A stretch of 64,000 nucleotides of DNA from Blastococcus sp. DSM 46786 (GTDB taxonomy: Bacteria > Actinomycetota > Actinomycetes > Mycobacteriales > Geodermatophilaceae), in the NCBI RefSeq assembly GCF_900109665.1, contig NZ_FOAO01000008.1, positions 124,001 to 188,000 on the forward strand, written 5' to 3'. The translations under genes were made by a program, and so were the position numbers. The notes below the pieces were generated by a model. That model was not told where the DNA came from. It saw nothing but the letters and a program-made list of their open reading frames with translations, and made no database searches. This document shows positions 1-8,175 of the stretch, piece by piece. Within the stretch, counting starts at the first letter, position 1. Every line of letters begins with the position of its first letter.

Positions 1-143
1 AGCGCGTCGGCGGACTCGGCGAGGCGGTCGGCGAGGAGCTGGTCCAGGTCGGCGTCGTGCAGGTCCTCCACGTCGCGCAGGAAGACGGCACCGGCCGGGA
101 CGGCGGTGCGGGCGGGCACGGGCGAGGCGACGAGCTGCTGCAT
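1..143 (-). CDS. Hypothetical protein, 5' end only (runs off the left edge)
   Basis: Forty-seven complete codons are visible, beginning MQQLVASPVP and continuing through an acidic stretch rich in Leu and Asp (DLHDADLDQLLADRL). A strong ribosome binding site, AGGAGGA on the minus strand at 149-155, lies six bases before the ATG at 143-141, which makes the start convincing. No domain can be recognised from this fragment and no function is proposed. The 256 bases between it and the divergent gene at 400 hold no other gene I can support and must carry both promoters. Confidence 0.7.
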   Translation of the reverse strand, partial: MQQLVASPVPARTAVPAGAVFLRDVEDLHDADLDQLLADRLAESADA

Positions 144-399
144 GGTGGTCCTCCTGGATCGGTGTGCGCCGGATCCGTCCGGCAGGTCCCACCGTCGGGG
201 AGCACCCGCAGGGCGGTCCCGAGGGAAGCGCAGGAAAACCGCAAGACCGCCCGGCCGTGCACCGCTGCCCACCGCCGTCCTCCGCCCGGACGGCGCCGCT
301 CCCCCGGACGGGTGAGCACCGGCGTCCGGACGCCACCGGGTGCTCCAGCGGGCGGTAGCGGTGGTCGATGCACCTGTCGACCACGGCGGAGGAGCACGG

Positions 400-807
400 G
401 TGAGGATCTGGTTGCTGGCGTACGGCGTGCTGTACGTCGTCGTCGAGATGGTCGGGCACCGGCTGGAGAGCATCGGCTGGCCCCGGATCACCGCCCTCGA
501 CGTCGCGACCGCGGTCACCGACGCCTTCCTCACCGTCTCGATCACCCTCGCCGTCCTGCTGGCCGGGCAGCTCCTGCTGCGCCGCTGGTCCCCGGCGGCG
601 GTCGCCCGGCTGCGCCCGCCGGTGCCGCCGGCGCTCCTAGTGGACCGGCCGATCGGCGTCCGCTCGTGGCGCTCGGAGCCACTCGCCCTGCCGGCCGCCG
701 CGCCCCCGCGCGACCCGTACTCGGTCGGCGCCTACGGGCCCGCGCGGATCCGCCGGGAACGGCGCGTGGCGCCCGACTTCCCCGAGGACCCGGGCCGCCT
801 GCTCTGA
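400..807 (+). CDS. Small membrane protein, unknown function
   Basis: 135 residues. Two hydrophobic segments, roughly residues 3-17 and 35-60, suggest a double-spanning membrane protein. The remaining C-terminal half is Pro/Arg/Ala rich, with a DPYSVGAYGP segment, and is probably cytosolic. The GTG at 400 is chosen because GGAGGA lies at 387-392 with good spacing; the upstream in-frame ATG at 340 has no such site and would add a low-complexity extension. The gene is divergent from the truncated gene at the left edge. I do not recognise the family. Confidence 0.6.
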   Translation: MRIWLLAYGVLYVVVEMVGHRLESIGWPRITALDVATAVTDAFLTVSITLAVLLAGQLLLRRWSPAAVARLRPPVPPALLVDRPIGVRSWRSEPLALPAAAPPRDPYSVGAYGPARIRRERRVAPDFPEDPGRLL

Positions 808-881
808 CCGCCGGACCACCCGCAGAAGAGTCGCAGGTCACAGTTCTGCCGCACCGGTGTCCCGATCCGGTGATCGACGGC

Positions 882-887
882 TAGGGT
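882..887 (+). promoter_or_regulatory. Putative -10 element (TAGGGT) of the cold shock gene
   Basis: TAGGGT matches the actinobacterial TANNNT -10 pattern. No convincing -35 is visible 16-18 bases upstream. It would give a 5' leader of about 60 bases before the cspA start, compatible with the structured leaders usual for cold shock genes. Confidence 0.4.
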
Positions 888-953
888 TGGCGCGTCGGGA
901 AGGCCCTGCGCTATGGCAGGACCCCGATGCACCACCTCAGCTAGGAGCGAGCA

Positions 954-1157
954 ATGCCCGAAGGAACTGTCAAGTGGTTCAACGCGGAGAAGGGGTTCGG
1001 CTTCGCCACCCCCGACGGCGGCGGCCCGGACGTTTTCGTCCACTACTCGGCCATCCAGTCCAGCGGGTACCGCTCGCTCGATGAAGGCCAGCGGATCGCG
1101 TTCGACATCGAGCAGGGCCAGAAGGGCCCGCAGGCTGCGAACGTCACCCCGCTCTGA
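954..1157 (+). CDS. cspA: Cold shock protein, CspA family
   Basis: A 67-residue protein of full CSD length. It carries the two RNA-binding motifs of the cold shock fold: RNP1 as KGFGFA (residues 15-20) and RNP2 as VFVHY (around residues 29-33). It should bind single-stranded RNA and DNA and act as an RNA chaperone in the cytosol. The start [10 protein letters not shown] is typical of actinobacterial family members, and AGGAGCGAG upstream serves as ribosome binding site. It is a single gene followed directly by a strong hairpin. Whether it is cold-inducible or constitutive cannot be told from the sequence. Confidence 0.95.
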   Translation: MPEGTVKWFNAEKGFGFATPDGGGPDVFVHYSAIQSSGYRSLDEGQRIAFDIEQGQKGPQAANVTPL

Positions 1158-1173
1158 TCACCTGATCAGCACC

Positions 1174-1205
1174 GCGCCCCCGTCCGGATCCCCGGGCGGG
1201 GGCGC
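1174..1205 (+). terminator. Hairpin terminator after cspA
   Basis: A 14-bp stem with one G-U pair (left arm 1174-1187, right arm 1192-1205) and a four-base loop begins 17 bases after the stop codon. There is no T-tract, as is common in GC-rich actinobacteria. Confidence 0.6.
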
Positions 1206-1384
1206 TGTCGTTCGCGGGTACGTGCCGCGCGCTGTCGTTCGTGGGACCGGACGTGCCGAGCGTGTACGCCCGGGCCAGCGGAGGCGCGGTCGTTCGCATA
1301 CCCGGCCGTACCCCGCCTGCGCTGCCGAGCGTGTGCGCCGGCGCGGGCTTTCCGAGCGTGGAACCGGGCGCTCGCGCACACGCA
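1206..1384. repeat. Array of short degenerate repeats downstream of cspA
   Basis: Six related units begin near 1206, 1233, 1254, 1288, 1323 and 1350. They share the core YCG-(TT or AG)-CGY followed by purine-rich bases. The TT type (GTCGTTCG) occurs at 1207, 1234 and 1289; the AG type (CCGAGCGT) at about 1256, 1325 and 1352. The 17-mer TGCCGAGCGTGTACGCC at 1254 recurs at 1323 with one change. A weaker seventh unit may lie at about 1366. The stretch carries no convincing gene. Confidence 0.5.
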
Positions 1385-1405
1385 GGGCGCCAGGGCGGCC
1401 ACCGC

Positions 1406-1882
1406 TCAGCGGGCGCGCGGCACGTACCCGCCGATGAGCGCCGACATCAGCAGCGCCCCGTCGTGCTCACCCACGGCAGCGGCCGCCTCGGCGAAGGCCC
1501 GCCAGCGCTGCCGCTCGACGTCGGTGGGCGCGTTCGCCGCCCGGGCCGCCAGCTGCTCGAGGAGCCGCTCCCACTCTCCCTGCGGCGTCGGCCAGAGCCC
1601 GGCCAGCCGGCGGGCCTCCGCCGAGATCGCGGTGATGCGCACGATGTCGCCGGCGTGGTTGGTCAGCGGCTCGATGTACCCGGCCGAGGCCAGCGCCTTC
1701 GCCGCGGCGATCACGTCCGCCTTCGGCAGCCCGCTGCCCGGCACGACCGAGCCCAGCAGGTAGGGCGCGCCGCCGTGCTTCGGCTCGTCCACCAGCCGGG
1801 CGATCGCCCGGAGCACGGGCAGGTCGCGGGTGAACCAGACGTCGGGCAGGAGGCCGTCGGGCGGCTGGGGGGCGGCGGTCAC
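1406..1882 (-). CDS. Conserved hypothetical protein
   Basis: 158 residues, soluble, mostly helical, with an N-terminal region (LPVLRAIARLVDE) and a following segment (LPKADVIAAAKALASAGYIEPL) that looks like a winged-helix DNA-binding or dimerisation fold. The second half is a long Ala/Glu/Arg-rich helix. The GTG start overlaps the stop of the upstream membrane gene as GTGA, so the two are probably translationally coupled. I cannot name the family; a small regulator partnered with the membrane protein is one possibility. Confidence 0.6.
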   Translation of the reverse strand: MTAAPQPPDGLLPDVWFTRDLPVLRAIARLVDEPKHGGAPYLLGSVVPGSGLPKADVIAAAKALASAGYIEPLTNHAGDIVRITAISAEARRLAGLWPTPQGEWERLLEQLAARAANAPTDVERQRWRAFAEAAAAVGEHDGALLMSALIGGYVPRAR

Positions 1883-2604
1883 CCCGCCAGTCTCCCCCGG
1901 GGCGCGGACGCGACGGCGCCCCGCCTCCCGGGAGGGAGACGGGGCGGCGGTCGGTCGTTCAGTCGCGGGCGCCGGTGAGGTGCGGGCGGGTGGGTGGCGA
2001 GGATGACGCCCAGGGCGACGTACCCGACCAGCAGGTGCGCGGCTCCCACGTACTGGGTGATCGCGGGCAGGAGGAAGGCGGTCGGCACGGTGACCGGCGC
2101 CCAGCTCTCGGCAACCATCGGCCAGAAGCGAGCGACGCCCTGCCAGCGGCCGGCGATCGCGATGCGGACTCCCAGGGCGGCCATGCCCAGCATGGACAGC
2201 GGCCAGAAGAGGTCGATCACGAAGAAGAAGCCGGTGTCGTAGAGCCCGGGCGTGAATGCCCACATGAGCGAGGACACGATGGCCACCGAGAGCAGCCCGT
2301 GCTCGACGTGCAGCAGGCGTCGGGCCAGGCGGCCGGTGCCGATCGCACCGGTCCGCATCTGCACGGTCACCAGGAACATCAGGCCGATCTGGAAGGCGAC
2401 CGCGGCCAGGTTGACGACGGTGGCCTGCCAGGTGCCGGCCGGCGGCGTCGTCCCGAGCAGGGCGCAGGCGACCGACCAGGAGCCGGCGCCGGCGGCGACC
2501 GCGACGCCGGCCCGGCGGACGAAGCCGGTCGAGGTGCCGGGCGCCGTGCCGCGTGCGGTCGCGACGTCGGTGCGGGCGGGGGCCGGGGTGGTGCTGAGGG
2601 ACAT
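1879..2604 (-). CDS. Multi-pass membrane protein, unknown function
   Basis: 241 residues with about six hydrophobic segments between residues 30 and 200, and a basic, Pro/Arg-rich C-terminal tail. The ATG at 2604 has AGGAGG eight bases upstream. It is first in a two-gene unit with the hypothetical gene ending at 1406 (GTGA overlap) and is divergent from the histidine kinase gene at 2780. There is no motif that identifies a substrate or activity; the divergent placement raises the possibility that the kinase controls or senses through it, which is inference only. Confidence 0.65.
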   Translation of the reverse strand: MSLSTTPAPARTDVATARGTAPGTSTGFVRRAGVAVAAGAGSWSVACALLGTTPPAGTWQATVVNLAAVAFQIGLMFLVTVQMRTGAIGTGRLARRLLHVEHGLLSVAIVSSLMWAFTPGLYDTGFFFVIDLFWPLSMLGMAALGVRIAIAGRWQGVARFWPMVAESWAPVTVPTAFLLPAITQYVGAAHLLVGYVALGVILATHPPAPHRRPRLNDRPPPRLPPGRRGAVASAPRGRLAG

Positions 2605-2779
2605 CGGAGGACCTCCTGCTGGATGCGGCACCGGGTGCGCCGCGCTGGGAGAACCGTCGCGGGGACGCGTCCCGGGCTCCCAGGGCCCGCCGCCCCCGAT
2701 CCGGTCCCGCGAGATGTCCCGCCCGACACGGGACACCGGCCCCGTGACGTCCGGGACGTCGGCGGGCGAGGATGCGCGC

Positions 2780-4915
2780 GTGCAGACACAGGCGCCGACG
2801 ACCGGGCGGATCGGTGCGTCGCGGTCACAGGGCCCGCCACCACCCCCACCTCGCCGGGTCCGGGCCGGCCGGCCCGCCGCCTGGGCCGTGCTCGCCCTGT
2901 CGCTGGCCGCCTGCGCCGCCGCCGCCGTCCTGGACGTGCTGACGCCGTCCGCGGCGCGGGCCGCCGTCGAGGTCGCCCCCGGCTCGGTGGCCGCGCTCGC
3001 CGGTGTCGCCGTCGCCGTACCCGGGGCGCTGCTGCTCCTCCGGGCGCCGGGCAACGCCGTCTCCTGGGTGCTCGCCGGCACGGGGCTGTTCTGGGCGGTC
3101 GACGGCCTCGCCGAGTCGTGGCTCGCGTACGCGGTCCAGTACGACCCGGCGCTGCCCGGGGCGAGCCTCGCCTTCTGGTTCCTGCAGCGACTGGGCGCCG
3201 CGCTGCTGCTCGGGCTGCCGCTCCTGCTGCTCCTCTACCCCGACGGGCGACTGCCGGGCGGGCGGTGGCGGCCCGTCGCGATCGCCAGCCTGGCGTCCAC
3301 CGCCTTCCTCCCGGCCCTTCTCCTGGTGGTCCCCGCGGAGGTCGCCTTCGCCGCCGACGACGGCGAGGTGCCCGCTGCCTTCCGCTCCCTGGACCTCGAC
3401 CTGACCAGCCTGCCGCTGCCCGGCTCGGTCGCCCTCCCCCTGCTGCGGATCGCCTTCCCGATCGCCGTGCTCGGGATCGCGGTCCCCGCGGCCTCGGTGG
3501 TCCTCCGCTACCGCCGGACCACGAACGAGGACCGCCGCCGGCTGCGCTGGCTGCTCTGGGCCGCCGTCGTGGACCTCCTCGTCATGCTGGCCACGCTGCT
3601 GCTGCCGGGCGAGCCGAGCGCCATGGCCCTGATGGTCGCCGTCGCGCTGACCGGGGGCGCCGTGGCCCTCGGCATCCTGCGACCGCGGGCCGTGGACATC
3701 GACCGGCTGCTCGGCGCCACCGTCGTCTACGGCGTGCTCGGGATCGGCGTGGTGCTCCTCGACCTGGCCGTGCTGGCCGGCGCCGGCGCACTGCTGGGCG
3801 ACCGGTTCGGCGAGCGCGACGCCACGCTGCTGACGCTGCTGGTCGTCGCGGCCGCGTACGTCCCCCTCCGGGCTCCGTTGTGGCGCCTGGTCCGGCGCTG
3901 GGTGCTGGGTGAGCGAGACGACCCCTACCGGGTCGTCTCGCAGCTGGCGGCGCGGCTGGAGCGGTCGGAGGGCGTCGAGGCGCAGCTCGTGGCGATCGCG
4001 GCGGCGGTCGCGGAGGCCTTCCGGTCGCCCTACGTCGGCGTGGAGGTCGACCACGCGGGTGGCGAGCGGCTGGTGGCCGAGCACGGCCGGCGCCCGGCGG
4101 CGGTGCGGTCCCTGCCCATCGCCTACCGCGGCGAGGAGGTCGGCCGGCTGCTCCTGCCCCGGGACGGCGTCCGGGCGCACCTGGTCACCCGCGACGAGGG
4201 GCTGCTGGCCGATGTCGTGCGCCAGGCGGCGGCCGCGGCGCGGGCGAGCTCCCTCGCCGCCCAGCTGCAGACCAGCCGGGAGCAGCTGGTGGCCGCGCGC
4301 GAGGAGGAGCGCCGCCGGCTGCGCCGCGACCTGCACGACGGCCTGGGCCCCAGCCTGGGCGCCGTCGTCCTCCGCATCGACACCGCCCGCAACCTGACCG
4401 CGGCGGGCCGCGCGGAGGACGCCGACCGGCTGCTCCGCGCGGCCCGGGACGACGTCGCCGGCGCCCTGGGCGACGTTCGCCGGCTGGTGCACGACCTGCG
4501 ACCGCCGGCGCTGGACGACCTCGGCCTGGCCGGGGCGGTGCGCCAGCAGGCCGAGCGGCTGCTGGGCACGGGTACGGCCACCGCGGTGGCGGCGGACCCG
4601 ATGGCCGATGAGCTCCCTGCCGCGGTCGAGGTCGCCGCCTACCGGATCGCGTCGGAGGCGCTGGCCAACGTCGCCCGGCACGCCCGCGCCGCCACCTGTC
4701 GGGTGGAGCTGGTCCGCGACGCCGACCGGTCCCTGGTCCTGACGGTGACCGACGACGGCGTCGGCATCCCGGAGGGTGCCCCGGCCGGGGTGGGGCTGGT
4801 GTCGCTCCGCGAACGCGCCGCCGAGCTCGGCGGCCGCTGCACGGTGTCGTGCCCGCCGGACGGCGGGACGGTGGTGCGGGCGGTCCTGCCCGCGGACGGA
4901 GGGACGACGACGTGA
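2780..4915 (+). CDS. Membrane-bound sensor histidine kinase, NarL/DesK type
   Basis: 711 residues. An N-terminal half of about ten hydrophobic segments is followed by a GAF-like linker (near residues 400-490), a HisKA_3 dimerisation domain and a HATPase_c domain. The phospho-acceptor is His519 in RRDLHDGLGPSLGA; the ATP-binding N box (ASEALANVARHARA) and G1 box (DDGVGIP) are intact. It should phosphorylate the response regulator encoded immediately downstream, whose GTG overlaps its stop (GTGA). The GTG at 2780 is preferred because the open frame further upstream is antisense to the divergent membrane gene. The signal sensed is unknown. Confidence 0.85.
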   Translation: MQTQAPTTGRIGASRSQGPPPPPPRRVRAGRPAAWAVLALSLAACAAAAVLDVLTPSAARAAVEVAPGSVAALAGVAVAVPGALLLLRAPGNAVSWVLAGTGLFWAVDGLAESWLAYAVQYDPALPGASLAFWFLQRLGAALLLGLPLLLLLYPDGRLPGGRWRPVAIASLASTAFLPALLLVVPAEVAFAADDGEVPAAFRSLDLDLTSLPLPGSVALPLLRIAFPIAVLGIAVPAASVVLRYRRTTNEDRRRLRWLLWAAVVDLLVMLATLLLPGEPSAMALMVAVALTGGAVALGILRPRAVDIDRLLGATVVYGVLGIGVVLLDLAVLAGAGALLGDRFGERDATLLTLLVVAAAYVPLRAPLWRLVRRWVLGERDDPYRVVSQLAARLERSEGVEAQLVAIAAAVAEAFRSPYVGVEVDHAGGERLVAEHGRRPAAVRSLPIAYRGEEVGRLLLPRDGVRAHLVTRDEGLLADVVRQAAAAARASSLAAQLQTSREQLVAAREEERRRLRRDLHDGLGPSLGAVVLRIDTARNLTAAGRAEDADRLLRAARDDVAGALGDVRRLVHDLRPPALDDLGLAGAVRQQAERLLGTGTATAVAADPMADELPAAVEVAAYRIASEALANVARHARAATCRVELVRDADRSLVLTVTDDGVGIPEGAPAGVGLVSLRERAAELGGRCTVSCPPDGGTVVRAVLPADGGTTT

Positions 4916-5568
4916 CCGAGGTCGAGGAGCCGCTGCGGGTGGTGGTCGCCGACGACCACCCGGTCTACCGCGACGGGCTGGCCATGCTGCTCGACTCCGT
5001 CCCCGGCCTCACCGTGGTCGGCACCGCCGCCGACGGTGAGGCCGCGGTCGCCCTGGCGCTGGAGGAGCAACCCGACGTCGTCGTCATGGACGTGCAGATG
5101 CCGGGCATCGACGGGATCGAGGCGACCCGGCGGGTGACCTCGGCCTCGCCGTCGGTGGGCGTCGTCGTCCTGACCATGAGCGAGGACGACGGCACGGTCT
5201 TCGCCGCCGTCCGTGCCGGGGCGCGGGGCTACCTGCTCAAGGGCGCCGACCAGGAGGAGGTGGTGCGCGCCATCACGATGGTGGCCAACGGCGGCGCGGT
5301 GTTCGGTGCCGCGCTGGCGCGCCGGATCGCCGACTTCTTCGCCGGCGGGCCGGCCGGGCCGGAGACGGCGTTCCCGCAGCTCACCGCCCGGGAGCGCGAG
5401 GTCCTCGACCTGGTCGCCGCCGGGCGCTCCAACGCGCAGATCGCCGCCGCGCTCTACCTCTCCCCCAAGACGGTGCGCAACAACGTGTCCAACGTGCTGG
5501 CCAAGCTGCAGGTCACCGACCGGGCGCAGGCGATCGTGCGGGCCCGCGATGCCGGCCTGGGCCGCTGA
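4912..5568 (+). CDS. LuxR/NarL-family response regulator
   Basis: 218 residues. The receiver domain has acidic residues Asp14-Asp15, phospho-acceptor Asp60 in VVVMDVQMPG, Thr88 and Lys110. A C-terminal LuxR helix-turn-helix (about residues 155-212) contains LTAREREVLDLVAAG and the recognition segment SPKTVRNNVS. It is the cognate partner of the upstream kinase by overlap and orientation and should act as a DNA-binding transcription factor. Its targets are unknown; the divergent membrane gene unit at 1406-2604 is a candidate. Confidence 0.92.
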   Translation: MTEVEEPLRVVVADDHPVYRDGLAMLLDSVPGLTVVGTAADGEAAVALALEEQPDVVVMDVQMPGIDGIEATRRVTSASPSVGVVVLTMSEDDGTVFAAVRAGARGYLLKGADQEEVVRAITMVANGGAVFGAALARRIADFFAGGPAGPETAFPQLTAREREVLDLVAAGRSNAQIAAALYLSPKTVRNNVSNVLAKLQVTDRAQAIVRARDAGLGR

Positions 5569-5609
5569 GCACCGGGAATGGTGCCGCCTCGCGGCTCGTT
5601 CGACCTGGC

Positions 5610-6029
5610 ATGACGACCTCCCCCCAGAAGCCCAAGGTCACGAAGACCGACGAGGAGTGGCGGGCGCAGCTGTCGCCGGAGGAGTACCAGGTGCTGCGCC
5701 AGGCCGGCACCGAGCGCGCCTGGACCGGCGAGTACGTCGACACCAAGACCGTCGGCGTCTACGAGTGCCGCGCGTGCGGCGCCGAGCTGTTCCGCTCGGA
5801 GACCAAGTTCGACTCGCACTGCGGCTGGCCGTCGTTCTACGAGGCCTCGGCGGAGGACAACGTGATCCTCCGCGAGGACCGCAGCTTCGGAATGGTCCGC
5901 ACCGAGGTGCTGTGCGCCACCTGCCACAGCCACCTGGGCCACCTGTTCGACGACGCGCCGCAGACGCCGACCGGCGACCGCTACTGCATCAACAGCGTCT
6001 CGGTCCGATTGCAGCCGAGCACCTCGTGA
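5610..6029 (+). CDS. msrB: Peptide-methionine (R)-S-oxide reductase
   Basis: 139 residues, full MsrB length. It reduces methionine-R-sulfoxide in proteins, drawing on thioredoxin. Two zinc-binding pairs are present (Cys53/Cys56 in CRAC and Cys102/Cys105 in CATC), together with the conserved CGWPSF and HLGHLF segments. The catalytic Cys126 lies in GDRYCINS. It is a single gene; its stop codon overlaps the first copy of a 23-base palindromic repeat, and a bidirectional hairpin separates it from the convergent hemQ. Confidence 0.95.
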   Translation: MTTSPQKPKVTKTDEEWRAQLSPEEYQVLRQAGTERAWTGEYVDTKTVGVYECRACGAELFRSETKFDSHCGWPSFYEASAEDNVILREDRSFGMVRTEVLCATCHSHLGHLFDDAPQTPTGDRYCINSVSVRLQPSTS

Positions 6030-6112
6030 TCCTCCGGATCACACCGCTGAGCACATCGTGATCCTCCGGATCACACCGCGATCAGGAGCCGTCCCCGGCC
6101 ACCGCTGAGCCG
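6024..6112. repeat. RPT2 palindromic element, copy C (double head)
   Basis: A 23-base unit occurs at 6024-6046 and again at 6056-6078, 32 bases apart. Each contains the perfect palindrome GTGATCC-TCC-GGATCAC. The bases after the second unit (ACCGCGATCAGGAGCCGTCC...GCTGAGC) align with the elements at 39.3 and 43.5 kb, whose hairpin arms differ by compensatory changes. The first copy starts inside the msrB stop region. Confidence 0.7.
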
Positions 6113-6116
6113 TTGC

Positions 6117-6160
6117 GCGATCGGCGTCGGAAGGCCTCCGGCCCTCGCGACGCCGATCGC
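6117..6160. terminator. Bidirectional terminator between msrB and hemQ
   Basis: A perfect 13-bp stem (6117-6129 with 6148-6160, arm GCGATCGGCGTCG) encloses an 18-base loop that can itself form GGCC/GGCC pairing. It lies between two convergent genes, eight bases beyond the hemQ stop. Confidence 0.75.
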
Positions 6161-6168
6161 CCGGCTCA

Positions 6169-6885
6169 TCACGCCAGGTCGTGGACCAGCTCGGCGACCG
6201 GCTTGCGGACGCCGGTGTAGAACGGCACCTCCTCGCGCACGTGCCGCCGGGCGCGGCTGGCCCGCAGGTCGCGCATGAGGTCGACGATGCGGTGCAATTC
6301 GTCGGCCTCGAAGGCGAGCATCCACTCGTAGTCGCCGAGCGCGAACGCGGCGACGGTGTTGGCCCGCACGTCCGGGTAGGGCCGGGCCTGCATCCCGTGC
6401 TCCTTGAGCATGTCCCGACGCTCCTCGTCAGGCAGCAGGTACCACTCGTAGGACCGCACGAACGGGTAGACGCAGACGTAGCGCCGCGGCTCCTCCTCGG
6501 CCAGGAACGCCGGGATGTGGCTGCGGTTGAACTCCGCCGGGCGGTGCAGCGCCAGCTGCGACCACACCGGCTCCAGGTGCCGGCCCAGGGTGGTGCGGCG
6601 CAGCCGGGTGTAGGCCTCCTGCAGCGCCTCGGCGGTGGCGGCGTGCCACCACACCATGAGGTCGGCGTCGGCCCGGAACCCGGCGACGTCGTAGGTGCCG
6701 CGGACGACGACGTCCTTGCCGGCCAGCTCGGCGAACAGCTCGGTCACCTCGGCGGCGACGTGGTGCCGCCGCTCGTCCTCCAGCGGGCGGGTCAGGCGGA
6801 ACACCGACCACATCGTGTAGCGGATCGTGGCGTTGAGCTCGTTGGCCCGCTTGCCGATGCTGCGTTCCTCGACCTGGTCGCTCAT
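6169..6885 (-). CDS. hemQ: Coproheme decarboxylase HemQ (ChdC), chlorite dismutase-like
   Basis: 238 residues. It is the last enzyme of the coproporphyrin-dependent haem route of Gram-positive bacteria, decarboxylating two propionates of coproheme to give haem b using hydrogen peroxide. The family segments [13 protein letters not shown] (containing the catalytic tyrosine) and [17 protein letters not shown] (with the proximal histidine) are present. The start [11 protein letters not shown] is used; an in-frame ATG three codons earlier is also possible. It lies in a minus-strand haem cluster with cgoX and hemE, the order known in mycobacteria. A bidirectional hairpin follows the stop. Confidence 0.92.
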   Translation of the reverse strand: MSDQVEERSIGKRANELNATIRYTMWSVFRLTRPLEDERRHHVAAEVTELFAELAGKDVVVRGTYDVAGFRADADLMVWWHAATAEALQEAYTRLRRTTLGRHLEPVWSQLALHRPAEFNRSHIPAFLAEEEPRRYVCVYPFVRSYEWYLLPDEERRDMLKEHGMQARPYPDVRANTVAAFALGDYEWMLAFEADELHRIVDLMRDLRASRARRHVREEVPFYTGVRKPVAELVHDLA

Positions 6886-6937
6886 GCCGCCCATTGTCGC
6901 GCGCGCGGCGGCGCCGCAGGCCTCGAGGGTCTGTGAT

Positions 6938-7906
6938 CTACCGCGGGACGGCGACCAGCGGCGGCCGCGACCGGCCGGGCAGGCAGGCCGCGGCGGCGAG
7001 GCCGAGCGCGACGGCGTCCTCGAGCAGGGCGGCCTGCAGGTCGGGCATGCGCGACGCCGCCCAGCGGCGCCACCGCAGGCCGCCGACGCTGCCGGCGAGA
7101 CCGCCGGCCACCGCCGCCACGAGGGGCAGCGCGCCGTTGACGCGCTCGCGCGCGGCCAGCGACGTCCCGCCGACCGCCGCCGCGACCAGCCGCCCGCCCA
7201 GCGCGCCGGGCTGCGTGCGATCGGGGGTGGCCGGGTGCTTGTCGGCCACCAGCTCCCCCGCCAGCGACGCCAGCGCGACCACCCGGGCGGGCCGCGACCG
7301 GTGCCCAGGGGCACCTGGCCGGGTGGGTGCGGTCAGCGCCGGCCCGGCGAAGCCGAGCGAGCTCCGACCCCCCGTCGCCACGCCGAGCAGCAGCGCCCTG
7401 GCGGTCAGGGCCGCCGGAGGCGGCACCGGGGCGGCCCGCTCGGCGTCGGTGGGCACGCTCTCCAGCACCGTCTGCACCGCGGCCCCGTACGCCAGGTGCG
7501 GGAGGACGTCGGCGAGCCACTCCTCCCGGCCCCAGGTGCGCGGGTCCTCGACCCCGAGCGCGGCGACCGCGCCGTCGGTGAGGGCCATCGACGTGCCGCC
7601 GGCGACGAGCGCACCGAGGGGCGCGGGGAAGCGCACCCCCGCCGAGCGCAGGGCGCTGGCCAGCACGCCGCTCGCCAGCCCGTTGCCGATCCCGGTGAGC
7701 GCACCCAGGGCGCTGCGCCGGTTGCGGCGGACCTGTCCGCGGCCGGGGACGTCGCGGTCGAGCGCGGCCGCGGCGGCGTCGACGGTGCGCTCCGGCACCG
7801 AACTGGCCGGCCGACCGCGGAGGGCCATGTCGAGGGAGGTGGCGGCGTCCAGGACGACGGTGCCCAGGGCGCCGGCCGCCAGGCCGCGGAGGAAGGTGCC
7901 GGTCAT
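6938..7906 (-). CDS. Predicted membrane protein, DUF4126-like C-terminal half
   Basis: 322 residues. It has Gly/Ala-rich hydrophobic segments (for example near residues 3-18, 75-110 and 240-320) and a C-terminal half that resembles DUF4126-type membrane proteins ([15 protein letters not shown] and a [14 protein letters not shown] segment). The N-terminal half resembles small membrane proteins with a [18 protein letters not shown] motif. It lies between hemQ and the haem oxidase gene, in the same direction, but its function is unknown. The start ATG at 7906 is reasonable from length, though the ribosome binding site is weak. Confidence 0.65.
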   Translation of the reverse strand: MTGTFLRGLAAGALGTVVLDAATSLDMALRGRPASSVPERTVDAAAAALDRDVPGRGQVRRNRRSALGALTGIGNGLASGVLASALRSAGVRFPAPLGALVAGGTSMALTDGAVAALGVEDPRTWGREEWLADVLPHLAYGAAVQTVLESVPTDAERAAPVPPPAALTARALLLGVATGGRSSLGFAGPALTAPTRPGAPGHRSRPARVVALASLAGELVADKHPATPDRTQPGALGGRLVAAAVGGTSLAARERVNGALPLVAAVAGGLAGSVGGLRWRRWAASRMPDLQAALLEDAVALGLAAAACLPGRSRPPLVAVPR

Positions 7907-7949
7907 CCCCCGACCCTGTGGGGCGGCGGTGCCCTTGGCAACCCGGGGG

Positions 7950-8111
7950 TCAGCCGGCGGGTCGTTCCCCGGTCGCGGCAGCGCGGCGCGGCGACGGCAC
8001 GCGGTGCGCCTCGCGGCAGTCGGCGCAGGCGGCCATCCAGACGTGGTGGCGCAGGCAGCGGGAGGTGGTGGTGGGCTTCTGGTCGTGGGAGTGGAGGTGG
8101 GTCGTGCTCAC
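7950..8111 (-). CDS. Possible 53-residue Cys/His-rich small protein
   Basis: A short frame begins VSTTHLHSHDQ and contains a C-x9-C-x2-C cluster flanked by histidines (CLRHHVWMAACADC), suggesting metal binding. It fills the gap between cgoX (same strand, upstream) and the DUF4126-like gene. The GTG start has only a weak upstream purine tract. It could be a real haem-cluster accessory peptide or a chance open frame in GC-rich DNA. Confidence 0.4.
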   Translation of the reverse strand: MSTTHLHSHDQKPTTTSRCLRHHVWMAACADCREAHRVPSPRRAAATGERPAG

Positions 8112-8175
8112 CCCGGTCCCAACACCACGACCCCACCGGCGATGCCCCGCCCGGCCCGTGGCCCGCGCCACCGTT

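Noticed and set aside
1206-1384. CRISPR array
   Set aside because: Repeats are short and degenerate with unequal spacing, there are no spacers of constant length and no cas genes are in the window.
2252-2779. Longer N-terminus for the histidine kinase
   Set aside because: The extension is antisense to the divergent membrane protein gene and its promoter; the GTG at 2780 fits the start of the hydrophobic sensor region.
6020-6160. Integration site or phage attachment repeat next to msrB
   Set aside because: The direct repeat belongs to the RPT2 family seen at two other places, and no integrase or tRNA is present.
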